Shown: piece by piece, positions 26,625 to 39,300 of the stretch
Position numbering within the stretch: position 1 is the stretch's first letter
Layout: each line of letters starts with the position of its first letter
Assembly (NCBI RefSeq): GCF_021134715.1
Contig: NC_060018.1
Span: forward strand, 6,465,501 to 6,529,500
Source of the DNA: Daphnia pulex
Taxonomy: Eukaryota > Arthropoda > Branchiopoda > Diplostraca > Daphniidae
DNA length: 64,000 bases
Reading direction: 5' to 3'
Notes under the pieces: generated by a model
Databases searched by the model: none
Told to the model about the DNA's origin: nothing
The model's input: only the letters and a program-made list of their open reading frames with translations
Position numbers and translations under genes: made by a program

Positions 26625-27088
26625 ACTCTACTACAAGGAAAATGACAATGACTGGATCATTTATTGTGGGTTTTTTTTTTCAAGGATGGGAAGAGATGAC
26701 ATTCGGCCAATGCCATCTATCGGTTGAGGTTGATTTAACGAGCTATTTTTAGGGAGAAAAAAAATCTGTTGTAAGATGTCGTTCTTACCTGTCCAGTTGT
26801 TCAGCAAACTTTTAAAGCAATTTTAACTCCCAAAACTCCGTGAAAAACAAATTTTAAATTAAGATTAAATTTTAAAGTTATTCTGTAATTCTTTTTCTAA
26901 AATTATAAAAAATTTGAAAGTTGACATATTTCACCCAGTCGAAGTGTTATGTCCTTAATTTGCAGTAGTGATGGTATGTAGCGAGTTTACGAGTTCATTC
27001 GTAAAATGGAAATTACAGAAGTCTTTTTGTGAAATTAAGAATCAAGTTCGGAATAGAAAGCTTTCGGTGGTTTAATTAAACCTTAGTC

Positions 27089-27707
27089 ATGGAAAATTAT
27101 GTTAAAGGAACGAACGCTGATCCTGAGATTGAGTTGAGTGACTTACCTTTTAAATGTTTACCCCCCAATGTGACTTGGATGAAAGTGAGACCAGGCAGTA
27201 AAATGACAAACCTTATTGAATTTGCCTTAAAATCTATGGAAGATAATAAATCTCAAGTGTGGTCTGGAACTGGGGCAGCAATTGGAAAAACAATAAGTTG
27301 TGTTGAAATCATGAAAAGGAAAATTCAAAATTTACATCAAATATCTAAAATCTCATATCACAAGTACAAAAAATACATAGTAATCTTTAATTTTATTTTA
27401 ACTAACACTCTTCTCTAGATGTGAGGAATATTGGAATCCTAAGAGTGATGAACTTGATTCCCTTAGAGTTGTTCGGAATATTCCTTTAATACACATTTTG
27501 TTGTCAATTGAGCCATTGGATTCCAATGAACCTGGGTATTATCCATACAACAATACTTAATGAAATTGATATTAAGTTGTTTATTTGCTTCTATTGGACA
27601 GGTACCAGTCTTCTCAAGTTGATGTTAAAACCACTGAGGCTCCTGGAAAGATGAAGAAAAAATCAAGGGCAAGAAACAAAAATTACCACAATTTTGGAAC
27701 CAAATGA
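27089..27707 (+). CDS. RPP25L: RNase P/MRP subunit p25-like protein (Alba domain)
   Basis: Rpp25-type proteins pair with Rpp20 and bind the P3 arm of RNase P and RNase MRP RNA in the nucleus. Three exons, 27089-27363, 27419-27535 and 27602-27707, join in frame and give 165 residues (human RPP25L 163). The Alba fold is seen in MKVRPGSKMTNLIEFAL, WSGTGAAIGKTISCVEIMKR and LHQISKI, followed by VRNIPLIHILLS and PLDSNEPGYQ, all in family order. The C-terminus is a short Lys/Arg-rich tail (KMKKKSRARNKN), suited to RNA contact. Length and the closing segment separate it from the Rpp20 (POP7) branch. Confidence 0.92.
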
Positions 27708-27710
27708 AAA

Positions 27711-27716
27711 TTTATT
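27711..27716 (-). terminator. Poly(A) signal of MOB4
   Basis: TTTATT on the plus strand reads AATAAA on the minus strand. It lies 99 bases past the MOB4 stop and only 4 bases after the RPP25-like stop on the other strand. Confidence 0.55.
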
Positions 27717-27801
27717 GAAGACATGAAATATGATGAGTGTTCCTAGAGGGGATGAACAAAGTTGTTAAACTGCAATAACATCAAGCACACATTAAAGTTG
27801 T

Positions 27802-27807
27802 AATAAA
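27802..27807 (+). terminator. Poly(A) signal of the RPP25-like gene
   Basis: AATAAA lies 95 bases past the RPP25-like stop and 8 bases before the MOB4 stop codon on the other strand. Confidence 0.55.
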
Positions 27808-27814
27808 TGACTGA

Positions 27815-28750
27815 TTATGCCTCTGACTCAGCAGAATGGCCAATAAAATTGCCAGTTTCAGTTTCTTCAAAAATTGGTACAATCAATATTTCTTTAGACA
27901 TTAAGTTGTACTTGGTAACAAATTCCGTAAAGCGGCGACAAAGGAAAGTTTCATTCTAGAATTATACAATAAAATTAGTAACATCTTACTGAAATAAATA
28001 ACAAAAACTAACCTCAAATTCATCGAAGAGATTCCTATGATGAAAATAGGCATGAGAAAATATTCTATAAACTCGCCGACACACCGATCCTAGCTTGGCC
28101 ACAGAAGATTCTTTAATACTTATGCTAAAAATATAAATTGAAGTCGGTTAATAAAGTAAAACATAATACACGCTGCTATTTTAGTTAAACTTACCGACTT
28201 GGAAAATACTTATTACTGTTTAAAAGACAAGCAGCACCATCTAAGGTATGTCTGGTATAATCAATAGCAGGACATTCTTTCGGAGTTTTATGTGCAGCAC
28301 ACAAAAATATCCATTGATCTGTTGCTGTCATTTGTGTACAAGATTCAGGGTGACACTCATTTTGCAGCTTTACTGCTATACCATTCAGTTCCATGCAAAA
28401 TTGTCTGCAGCAGAAGGAGAAAAATATAATTCTCTTTCAATAGCACACACACATCGTTATTACTCACCTCAGATGTTCATATTTCCATACACCTTCATCT
28501 TGAGAATCTGGGGCTTTTAGAATTTCATCTATGGCAGTGAAATCTTTACGAATGAGTTGTTGAATATACTGCTGCACCGCTAACGTACTATCCATTTCTT
28601 CGAACATTTCTTCGGGCCAGCGGTAATACTCCTGAACATGCAAATCTTTGGTAAAGTTAATCTTAATACCAAGATCATTATAAAAATACAAACAATTGTT
28701 TTTGTTCCAGGTCGATTTCTCCTTTCCGTTCGGCATTCTACATCCGCCAT
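27815..28750 (-). CDS. MOB4: MOB family member 4 (phocein)
   Basis: A subunit of the STRIPAK phosphatase-kinase complex, involved in Hippo control, membrane traffic and synapses. Five exons, 28694-28750, 28468-28631, 28195-28404, 28013-28124 and 27815-27955, give 227 residues (human 225). The start chosen is [19 protein letters not shown], because RRNRPGTK is the conserved family N-terminus and a 62-bp intron joins it in phase to [18 protein letters not shown]. Zinc ligands are present in [10 protein letters not shown] and HAYFHH. The middle ([20 protein letters not shown]) is almost unchanged from human. The C-terminus ends in SEA as in human. An alternative ATG at 28736 is discussed under findings. 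Confidence 0.98.
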
Positions 28751-31700
28751 TTTACACTTAATTAGACGCTTTTGATTGAGATTGAATGTACACAACAACA
28801 CAGGGCGCCTCCTTTCTTTCACACAACTACGTCATCAACCTCCCTTTCCAACATGGTCTCCCACTGATGAGCTTTGAGGGGGACTGACTACACACTGTAT
28901 GTAGAGATGGCGCTAGTAGGCGCTTTCTGAATTCTGACACTTTATGCTTTATGCACCCTTCAAGTCTTCAACTCGCCATGTAAAACGGAAACGCAATGTA
29001 AAACCTGAAGATCAATTAGATGTGCAATTTTGATATTACGTTACTGGCTTTAGTGTCGAGTAGATCTATACCATAAGCTTCTGTTAATAAAAGAGAACGT
29101 ATACTAACCAACACGATAGATTTATAACTCGCTAATCCGACTTAAAATCTGTAATCGTTGCACACGTAAATGTAACTTAATTTCCCCAACAGGTTTCATT
29201 GTTTCATGGTGACCTGTAAGTTCCTAGTCTTACTGTCATTTAAACAATATAATTTTACGCTGTTGCATGTGAAAAGATTTAAGTATTGAATCGAGGAAAC
29301 CAATAATTTTGTTAGTTTCCATAAAACTCCGAGAGTAGTGATATTTCTCCAGATGGTAAAAAAGAAATTGAAGAAAAATCAAAATCGGTGTACACCCTTT
29401 TCAGTTCCGAGAATGGAAGCGGTGGAAGCCCCCCTCGAAATGATGTGCACGAAAAGAACTGCTGTGACCTAGATTGCCTTTTTGTTCAATTCGATACGAC
29501 TAACGGAAAAAATTCCGTATAGTCAGCAGTCTCATCCGTTACATGAATCATTCATTCTTTACTTTTTTGGGGTTTTATTTACTCTGCACTGCACTTGCTT
29601 GCTGTGATTTCACATTGGGGGTACGCGGATTTGGTTTTGATAACCACTTTTCTATTTGGATTTTTTCCCATCGAGTGCATCATTCCGCACTACTCGCTCA
29701 TCTGAGCGCAGGGTTCTGCTGGATTGTGTGCTGTGTACAAGTTCTCACTGCTTTGATAAGTTCAGTTCACGGTACTTACAATGTCGCTGCTGCTGTCACG
29801 CTTTCATGCACTGACGCAATAAAAAAAGAACTGGTCAAAGTGTCGTAAACTTCCTCAGCATTTAAAAGAATTCGTGCTCGAAGGTTGACTTCACAAACTT
29901 GTTTTTAGCTATCCATCGCATGTGTGTTTTTTTATCCGTTTCGAATTAACTGTTATATAGAGAAAAATACCAACTATGGGTATAATAGTTGGCAATTTTG
30001 CAATTACGATTTACCACCGCACAGACAGGCTGAAAAAAAAAGTTTAGTGGGCTCCGGAAGAGTAATAGAGGTCAACGATTGAGAAGAGGCTGGTGAAAAT
30101 GCAAATTGCTGGACCCTAAAAAATGAATGAAAGCTAGTTGCTGCTGGCCTCCGCCTCCTCCGCTATATATTCCGTCGTGTTTTGTCTCTTTTTTCTTCTT
30201 CTTCTTCTTTCCTTTCTTCTTTTTCATGAGGTTCTACCTTCTTTGAGCTTCCTAACGGATCGCCCCAGAGGTAAAAAACCAAAAAGGCTCAAAAAGAACG
30301 AAGCGGAGGAATGAGTATAACAAAAGTGGAGGGGAACGTTGACTTGGGATTGGGTTTGACCACTTTGCCTCAGGTGAATTTACTGCTATACCTGGTCTGG
30401 CGGAGGAGTCGGTAGTCTTCAGCTGGCAGCCTTACCAGTTAGTTCTGAACAACGAATACCTCTGTGTTGTGGGTGCTCGCCTCGGTTCTTCTTCTTCATA
30501 TTGCCGTACAATCTATACACTCATTTTTGGTGTGTTTTTATTTCTCTCGAAATACGGAAATTTACCGAGTAATGTAGATTGGCTGCAAGAATTCAACATA
30601 GACAAAAAGGGATTAAAAGATTTGCATCAGGTAAAAATTGTCTTCAATTTATTAACGAGTTTAAGTGTACTGTATACCAGTCGATTGTGTTTATTGAATG
30701 TTCAAGATAGAGAAGAAAGAAAAACGCCCGATGCTCACTGTGAGAGCACAAGTGTGTCTCTTCCCAAAAGAAAAAAAAAGGTACATTATAAGTGGGACCG
30801 GAAATGGTGGTGGACGTATATTCCCTCGCAGCTCAGCAGGCAAGAGCAACGCGCAGTATATATAAATATGATTTTCGTTCACGTTCAGCGCTGTTATAAC
30901 GAGGCTACTGAACTCACTTTTCCCAGGCATTATCGAACGAACCGGCGCGTGGAAAATTTCCGCTCATTTATCTCTAGCCAACCATTTCCAGACAATAGAG
31001 CGCTGGATGGTTTTAATGTGAAACCGAAGAAAATTGCTATCCTTCCTATTTCATTGAAAGAATGTTAAGGCGTATTAGTGAAAAATTAGTAGAAAACAAT
31101 TCCAACGTTATTGGACAAAGAATGATTTTTTACCAGCAAAGATTAGTGAGATCGGCAAGTAAATGCATCTGCCCATTTATGTTAGACTGATGGCGCACGA
31201 TGTTGACTCTTACAATTCGCGTGAACTTAAATTAAGCTTTTCCTGCATCCCTACAACATGACGTGGTTGACACTATTTTACTGCCCATATGGAAGGCAAA
31301 AGTAATTGTAATGTAGACAATTTAGAGGTACATTAATGTTAATTATACCTCGCTGTTATAACGCCACGCCATTTAAGTAAAGGTGTGAAGCTGTTTATTT
31401 AATCGGCTTTATCGTTTAATGTTTTCGTAGCCTAAAGTAATCCCTTGAGACATTTCAGTTCCCCGACTTTTAAATGTATAAATCACACCAAATAATCCAA
31501 AGGCTTTAATCCTATACTGCATCGTATTTAGTTTATACTGTACAGGATTGATATTAAACGGAAGAATGTTTCATTGACAACTCCATAAGCGGAAATGAAA
31601 GACAAAAAAAAATGTGACATTTACTTTTGCTTATTTTTTTGTTTATACGGATAAGGAGAAACACTTTTTCGGCAGCGTTGTTAACTTGATGGATGACTGT

Positions 31701-33378
31701 TCCCAAAAATCCGTTTGAATTTTTCGTTGATACAAGACAATGCAACAGCTATAAGAAACAGTAAAATAAAAGCTATGCATTCATTTTTTGTGTGGTGCAT
31801 TCACGTTTGTCGATTGTGGTTGTGACTGTAAACTCGGATGATTGTAAGAATGTTTCTTCTATATCTTTCTTCCAAGATCTCTTTCTGCTGTTGTATACGC
31901 AAGGGTCTAACCATTTCTCAGACACAGCCAAGTTGCGTGCTGGAACGAAAATAAGCAACAGACGAGTGCAAAGTTCCCCACGGGGCATGCTGTGGAGGAA
32001 CGCAGCTCGGCTATATAAACGTGCGTGAGCACTGTGCTGTGTATATGCGAGAGGCCTTGCGGTGCCGATGACCCTCCCTGCGGCAGCAACCAGGTTCTAT
32101 CCACGCCTTTTTCTTCTTCTTCGTTCTTCTTCTCTCTCTCAGCCGGTTATTCGACATACCTGCGCGTCGAGTGTATATATATGCATCATGCCCTAGGTTC
32201 CTCATCTTCTCCCACCCACTCATTGCTTCCTCTTGGGAAAAAACCTGTCTTGAAAATTTTAATGGTTTAAATCGTGCTTCCACTTCGACAAGTGGATTTC
32301 CCTGCCAGCGGCTTTTGCCGGCTCCGCATCTCATCTCCCGCATTTCGAAAGGGAAATATATTATACAGCAGACGGACTGTTTTATTTGTTGGTATAATCG
32401 GTACTGACCTTTCTTCTTCGTTTTAGTCGCCGAACAATTGCGCTCTAGTTTCTCTTCTGTCCAACACTTGTTACGGCTAATCTAAATACGCATTCTCTGA
32501 GAGTATATAACGAATCAAGTTGCAAATAAGTTGGGTCCATTATAAAAGCCATTCAGGGGCATTAATAATTTAACTTAAACTATTACGTAAAACAAACATA
32601 GCTGATATTTTAGAAGGTTATAAATGGGAAAAGAGATATAATTGCCATACGGTACGTTATTGCCTATATCCTTGTTTTTATCTGCACCAATTTTTCTCTA
32701 AACTGTGGTTAAAAAAAACTGACGGATACAAGCAATCTTCTGGTAACGGGATCGTAGTTTACCAGTTCCTGAAATTCATACAACATTTTCCCCTTTAATT
32801 CAGAGCAAAACCAAAAAAATTGCAAATATTTCCTAGAACCCATCGGTTATGGGATGCGCTCTATTGGTAGCTTTGTTCTCTATCTGCTAAGTATAAAGTC
32901 GCAGTTATAGTTTCCGCATCGAGAAATTTAATTTCGAGCTGTAATTCTTGGTTGTATTCAAGGGAAATAACATTCATTGATTATTGTGCGATGCAATGAC
33001 AATCGACAATGCAATAGCATTGCAATTCTCACAATAAAAATTTGTCATCGAACAAGGAATTAACATATAAAATTTGAATAGACTAATGAACGCCGTATCA
33101 CGTATTCAACATAAATATAGAACTGATATCGAAGCGTGATGCTGTAAAGTTACGTGATTTTCTCAAGTTCCAGTTAGGTTTCGTTCAGGCGCAAATGATT
33201 ATTATGTGAGCCTCTTTTATATTGTATTTTTATTCGATCAACTCCGACTATGTACATGTACGAAATTCGTTGACATTGTCTTTTGAACTCTTGCACTTCA
33301 AACATGTACCGTTTGTTTTAACGACATTCTTGTTTTCCCTCCCGGTTTTATTTTGTTGGTCGAAAACAGGTCCGAGAA
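28751..33378. other. Long non-coding region upstream of the LRR gene
   Basis: No recognised gene was found. It begins with the MOB4 promoter and ends with a splice acceptor at 33369, nine bases before the LRR start codon, so 5' UTR exons of the LRR gene should lie inside. It contains CTT-rich tracts near 30190-30225 and 32107-32140. A 199-codon open frame lies at 30469-31068. Confidence 0.5.
32012..32019 (+). promoter_or_regulatory. Candidate TATA box
   Basis: TATATAAA sits in a locally GC-rich setting (CTCGGCTATATAAACGTGCG). It is upstream of the LRR gene on the same strand and could serve its untranslated first exon. This is a motif match only. Confidence 0.25.
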
Positions 33379-36300
33379 ATGGGGAAAATGTCGCCGCTGT
33401 GCTCCGCGCTCAACATGTTACAGTTTATTATGGTCTTATTCACTTGGATCTTACTCGATTCGGTTCCCATGATGAGTTGCGACACTCTGAAGCCAACGGA
33501 TCCCTTCAGCGATGCCCTGCCACACCTCGATAACGACGACTACACCAGTGACAATCCATTCGAGAGGCCGTGCACGGAGGCCAAGCGCGGACTAGACCTA
33601 CCCTGCACTTGTTCCAGCGGTCCCGACAACGGGACCCACATCAATTGTGACCGAATGGTCTTCCCCGGTGACTTTCCGGTACTTCCCTACCGTTACCGCA
33701 TTCACGGCTTCTCACAGCGACTCACGGGATACCAGGCTTTCCCGGCCCAACTTTTCACGGCCAGCGATGTGCCCCTCAAGCGACTGGACCTGTCCCAAAA
33801 CGGCGTGGTCTTGATCACGGAAAAGCTGCTGGACGGGATTGGCGACACGCTGGAAGAGATCAACCTAAGTCAAAATTTGCTGGGCGATCAGCTCAACCCC
33901 ATCTTTTCTACCACCGAGTTTCATAATCTGAAGCAACTGAAACGTCTCGACCTCAGTGACAACGATCTGAAAGCTCTGGACGATTCCATTGTTAAAGGAT
34001 GCGATAAACTCCAGGTTTGCTTACAAATGTTTTTATTTCGATTGAACTTTTTTGTTTTTTACTTTCGATTGATTTGATTCAACTTTGGTTTTAAAAACAA
34101 ACTGACTCCAATTAAATTCTATTTATATAGGATTTGCGACTGGAACGAAACAGCCTGATGCGTGTTCCAAGCGGCACCTTGAAGGAAGTCAAAACTTTGC
34201 AGCGTTTGAATCTAGAGCACAACAATATTGGTAACTTCACCATATACTTTCTGTCTCACCTTAATTACATAGTTGTAAGGATGGAACGAATTACTATTTT
34301 GGGCATAGACTAATTTATCGTTGGGTGTTATTCGTCTAACTCTTTTAGTTTGAAAGTTGTAAAAAAAAGAAGAAATGAATTTTTAAAACAGAATTGGTTA
34401 AAAATGATGCTTACGGTACTTAAGTTTTAACAATAATCCGCGTGTCTCTGCTCCGATAAATTTAGTTCATTTAATACCGCGTATATCTATATAATCATGT
34501 CAGTCCAAACTGTTTTGTGTTTTCGACATATCAACATGTTCGGAATTCCTCTGTCTGCAACGTGAATTCGGATGGCATGGCGCATAATAGACCTCACATT
34601 CGACAGCTGGTGCATACGTGTGAATAACCTTAAGAATTCCACCCAGTTTTGTTTGTAACGGCTATCATTTTGAAAACGTGGTTTTACGATCGACTCTCTG
34701 CCCTTAAAAATAATAGGACCCACTGAGAGAGAGAAAAATACGTCAGACCAAATTATCATACGCGAATAATAAAAAAAAAAGTCTTTCGAAGTTTCGATAA
34801 GTTCACAGACACAATATCCCCTCAATTTTATTCAGGTCACCGGTTAGCACTGGATCTACAACAACTACTGATACAATCAAGGATATCCCATATAAATAGT
34901 GAATAGAATGGCTTTTTTAGGGCGACAGCACAATATCAAAGGCCATGGCATGGCAAAGGGCAGCGCTCATTCAGACTGCAGCTTAAGCATATCACTATAG
35001 GATACAGGAGTCTAAGGTTGTCACGAATATGTGAGAAAGCGACGCGCGGAAGGGAGTCGTTTCGTGGTCAGCTGTATCTAAGGTTAATATATAGTAAAAA
35101 GAAATGCTAGTATTACTACATATACAGTGAAGCAAAACCCAAAAAGACCGGGAATACCTGTTGTCAAAATTATATAGTAGCGAAGCTTCCGGGAAGAGCC
35201 CGGAATTCCGTTGTGCAGACTTCGTGCATTTTCTTTTTTGGGCTGATAGTCTTATAAGTGCAAAGCTTTGAACGAATGTTTTTTATGCATTATATAGTGT
35301 ATGTCTACTCCAGCAAAAGTAATAGGAATTTTATTTCTCGTCGTATTAGGTGCGATTGGAAATGAGGCGTTTGTTCAACAAACGTCGTTACGTTCGTTGA
35401 ACATGTCACACAACGTCATTGCCAATATCGACATGACCGCTTTGAAGGGTCTGTCGCAACTTCAAAAAATGGATCTGAGTTACAACAAAATATCTCGCCT
35501 TTCAGAAAGACTCTTTTCAGGTAATATTCAAAATCAATGAAAAGCTTAGATTATTTTTATAACTATTTTTCCTCTTGTCGTATGAATTACAGATGTATCA
35601 ATGCTGCAAGACGTTGATTTAAGTAACAATTTCTTGTCTTCCATTCCAACGTCATTGACCGGCTTACCCTCTCTCAAGAGGCTCTCGTTATCGGCCAATC
35701 TTATCCAGGTAATCTATCTAAAAAAAATATGTGTTTCACCATTCAAGATGTATTAACGAATTTTGTTTGATTGAAAATTAAAATCAGAACCTGGATAGCG
35801 GAGCGTTAGGAGAACTTCCAAGTTTAGAGTATTTGGACGTCTCTAGAAACAACATTGCCGAATTGCCCAATGGCACTCTGTCACGAATGAGCCGCCTGAA
35901 AACCCTGCAGTTTAGTGTTAACACGCTTCGCAAGGTAAAAACTAAATGCTTAATAAGACATGACAGCATACATCATATAATAATAATCCAGGGGGTGATT
36001 GGACAGCTAAGGAAAAAAATAGCTCAAACCAATCAACCTCAATACGCTGTGCAATTACCTTAGTAAAAACATTTTTCTTGTTTTTTTTTTATCGTTGGGC
36101 GATTAAACATAAAGCTAATATCTTAGTCAACAACGAAATTTCTCCCGAGAAAGTTTGTCTCAAATTCTTGTTTTTTTTTGTTATCAGGTGGAAGACGATG
36201 CTTTCCGAGGACTGGAACAGCTGGAAGACCTCTACCTGGACGACAACGGCATTCTGGCAGTGCCTCAGTCAGCCCTGCGCCACGTAACGAAATTGCGCCG

Positions 36301-39300
36301 GCTGTCGCTCTCCTTCAACCGAATAGCCGTCGTTTCAGGTCAGCTCTTCGGTTTCACCACCGAACTGCAGCACCTGTCGCTCTCCTACAACGTCATTAGG
36401 GAACTACCGGAAGAGGCTTTCCTGCCGATTAAGTCGCTGCGACGCCTCGAGTTGCGTGGCAACCAGCTCACCGCCGTACAGGCCAGCACTTTCCGCAGTC
36501 TGGCGTCGTCTCTGCAAGAACTGGACCTCGGTCGCAACCGGATCAACGAACTCGAAGCGCTGGACCTTCCCCAAGTCCAAACTTTGAAATTGGACTACAA
36601 CAATTTGACGTCGCTCAAGCGCGGCCAATTCTCCAAGATGACGCAACTCATCGCACTCAACGTCAGTCACAACGGGATCGATCTGGTGCCCAGTGGGATT
36701 TTCCGCGGTCTCTACCGACTTCGCCAAATCGATTTGCGCAGCAACAACCTGGCCACCCTGGCCGTTGGCATCTTTGACGGATTGGCCAACCTGCGAGCCG
36801 TTTACCTGCAAGACAATTTGATCCAGCTGATCGACTCGCGCACTTTCAGTCAGCTGCCGCAGCTGCGACTGCTCCAGCTCGGCCGCAACCAAATTTCTGA
36901 AATTCGCACCAACGCCTTCGACAATTTACCGCAGCTCAGGAAAATTGTGCTGGCCAACAACCAACTGGAGAGCGTGCCAAAGAGTCTCTCGCGAACGACA
37001 AATGCCACCATGCCGGTCGAGGTTCTCGATCTGTCCATCAACAAACTAACGGCCATTTCAAGTCGAGATTTCTTCTATTGGTCGAAATTGGAATACGTCA
37101 GTCTGGCGCGTAACAAGATCGTTTCGATCGACGAGCACGCATTCCAACAGCAGTCGTCCACTTTGAAAACGCTAGACCTGTCGCGCAACAAACTCAAGGT
37201 GCTACCAGCTGGCCTGGTCACTAGAGCCGTCAAGCTACGAGCCATCGACGTCAGCCGCAATTTGCTGGACAGGATGAGTGCGACAGTTTTCCAGAATTCG
37301 TCACAACTTCAGACCATTAATCTGAGTTACAATCGACTGCGATCGCTGCCCGAAAATCTCTTCCACGGTCTGACTCGACTCCATTTAAACTTGGAACACA
37401 ATCGGCTGAATTCTCTGCCGTCGGGCATATTCGATCGCTCCAAACTTCACGGATTGCTGTCCATCCATCTGGGACACAATTTCTTCGAAGAGGTGCCCAT
37501 AGATGCGCTGCAGAAGCAGTTCTTCCACCTGGAATACCTCAACTTGGCCAACAATCGACTGCGCGTCATCCCGGCCGACACCAACATTCTCGTCACCATC
37601 AAAACGCTGGACCTGTCGTTCAATCCGCTGACTGAAGAGTCCGTTCACAATGTCCTCAGCGAGCCCAAGAAAGTCAAGGATCTCAACATGGCCGCCACTG
37701 GCATTTCCCGGATACCCGTCCTGGAGACTCCGTTCCTGCGTCGGCTGAATCTCTCCTCCAACAAGCTGGACAGCCTCAACGAAACTGTTTTCCAGCGGCC
37801 CACTTTGCTGGAGATGCTGGACCTCTCCAACAACCAAATCGTGGGCAGCAGTGCTGGGGGTCTACCCAACAGCATCTGGTCGCGGATGATCTTTCTCAAG
37901 AAACTGATCCTGTCGGGCAATCCCATCAGCCAAATTGTCAAGGGCGATCTGTCTCATTTGTCGTCGCTGGAAGCGCTCGAGCTGGTCGATCTAGCCTCTT
38001 GCACTAGGATCGACAGCCAGGCATTTTCTAGCCTGCCCAATTTGCGCAATCTCAAACTGTACGGCCTACCGCGGCTCGAGTCGCTCCAGTCACGCAACAT
38101 CCTGCAGCACATCACGACGCTGGAGCGAGTCAACATTGAAATCACTGAGCCGACGCTGCAGGATCAACTGGCTCCCGCTTTTCTGCCCAGAATTCGTGAA
38201 ATCTACGTTCACGGTCGCGGAGTTTTGCGATCCATTTCACCGGCCACGCTAGCGGGATTGACCAGTCCTCAGATTCTCTTCGCTCTCCACGACACGGCCG
38301 TCACCAGTTTGCCCGCTTCGCTCCTCTTTCCGGTGCCCATGTCGACTGAGCTGACGCTGGATTTGTCCGGCACCAAGCTGCCGGTTTTCAGCCCGCAATT
38401 CTTGGCCGCCGCCGATAATCACCGCCATTTCCTGGAGCTGCGCGGATTGCGCCAGAATCCCATCATCTGCGACTGCAACGCCCGACCTTTCCGTCGATGG
38501 CTCAAGGCTCACGTGCCTCAAAAGGGATTCCGTTCGCGACGCAGGCCGCGTCAAGTGCCTCTTTTAGACGATTCGTCGAGTATTCTGGTTCGAGTGTCGG
38601 CCAGCAGTAGCCTCGGCCGGCCAGCTGTTCAACGCAACGAAACCGTCTCACCAGTCACCACCAACCAGCAAGCCAACGACTTGGTGGCGTTCAAATTTTC
38701 CAACATTGAACCAGCAGAGATCAAGAACACGACGACAATTCCGCCGACTCAACGGCCGCGTAGTAGTAGTACTACTACCCCCATTGCTGTGTCGCGGAGT
38801 ACACAAGAATTATTACCGGCCACTGTCTCAGATGGGGAGGTGTTTGTCGTTACCTTGGGCTATGAGGACGTCCAGAGCGACGACGAGAGCGACCTCAACC
38901 AACATCTCAAAGACGAGGTGATTCTTAGTTTGTCGCAAGAATTGGCCGATGTCCGGTGTAGCGGCCCGTCGGCTCTCATGGGCATTCGTCTAATTGACAT
39001 GGCCGAGGAAGATCTGAGCTGCGACGGACTCGGTCGTGGTGAAGTGGTCGTTCCATCTTCCGAGACTGAAAACACTCTCAAAGATACCATCGATGTGGTG
39101 GTGGCGGCCAGGCCTAGTCGCCCCCTATTTACACCGGCGTACTCTTCACCGGTGCCTAGTGCCACCACTAATCTCACAGAGGGCGAGCCGGAAATCATTT
39201 GGTACAGCGAGAACGAAGATTTGCATACCAGCAGCGATGCCAACATGCGCAGCAACATCGTCAATAAAGATCGTCGATATCCCGAGCTGAAATACGGCGG

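Larger units (their letters stand above)
25839..27088. other. Intergenic region holding an inverted-repeat element
   Basis: This gap separates the divergent TBK1 and RPP25-like genes. Half of it is the 624-bp inverted-repeat element at 26001-26624; the rest is AT-rich and should hold both promoters. Confidence 0.7.

Noticed and set aside
29543-29848. 101-codon hydrophobic plus-strand frame
   Set aside because: Hydrophobic composition is expected in T-rich DNA; no conserved motif or promoter could be tied to it.
32025-32407. Overlapping short frames on both strands near the candidate TATA box
   Set aside because: CT-rich low-complexity DNA open in several frames at once, typical of chance.
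36404-36892. Minus-strand frames opposite the LRR exon (also near 37385-37941 and 38860-39330)
   Set aside because: Regular shadows of a repetitive GC-rich coding exon; their repeats mirror the LRR period.
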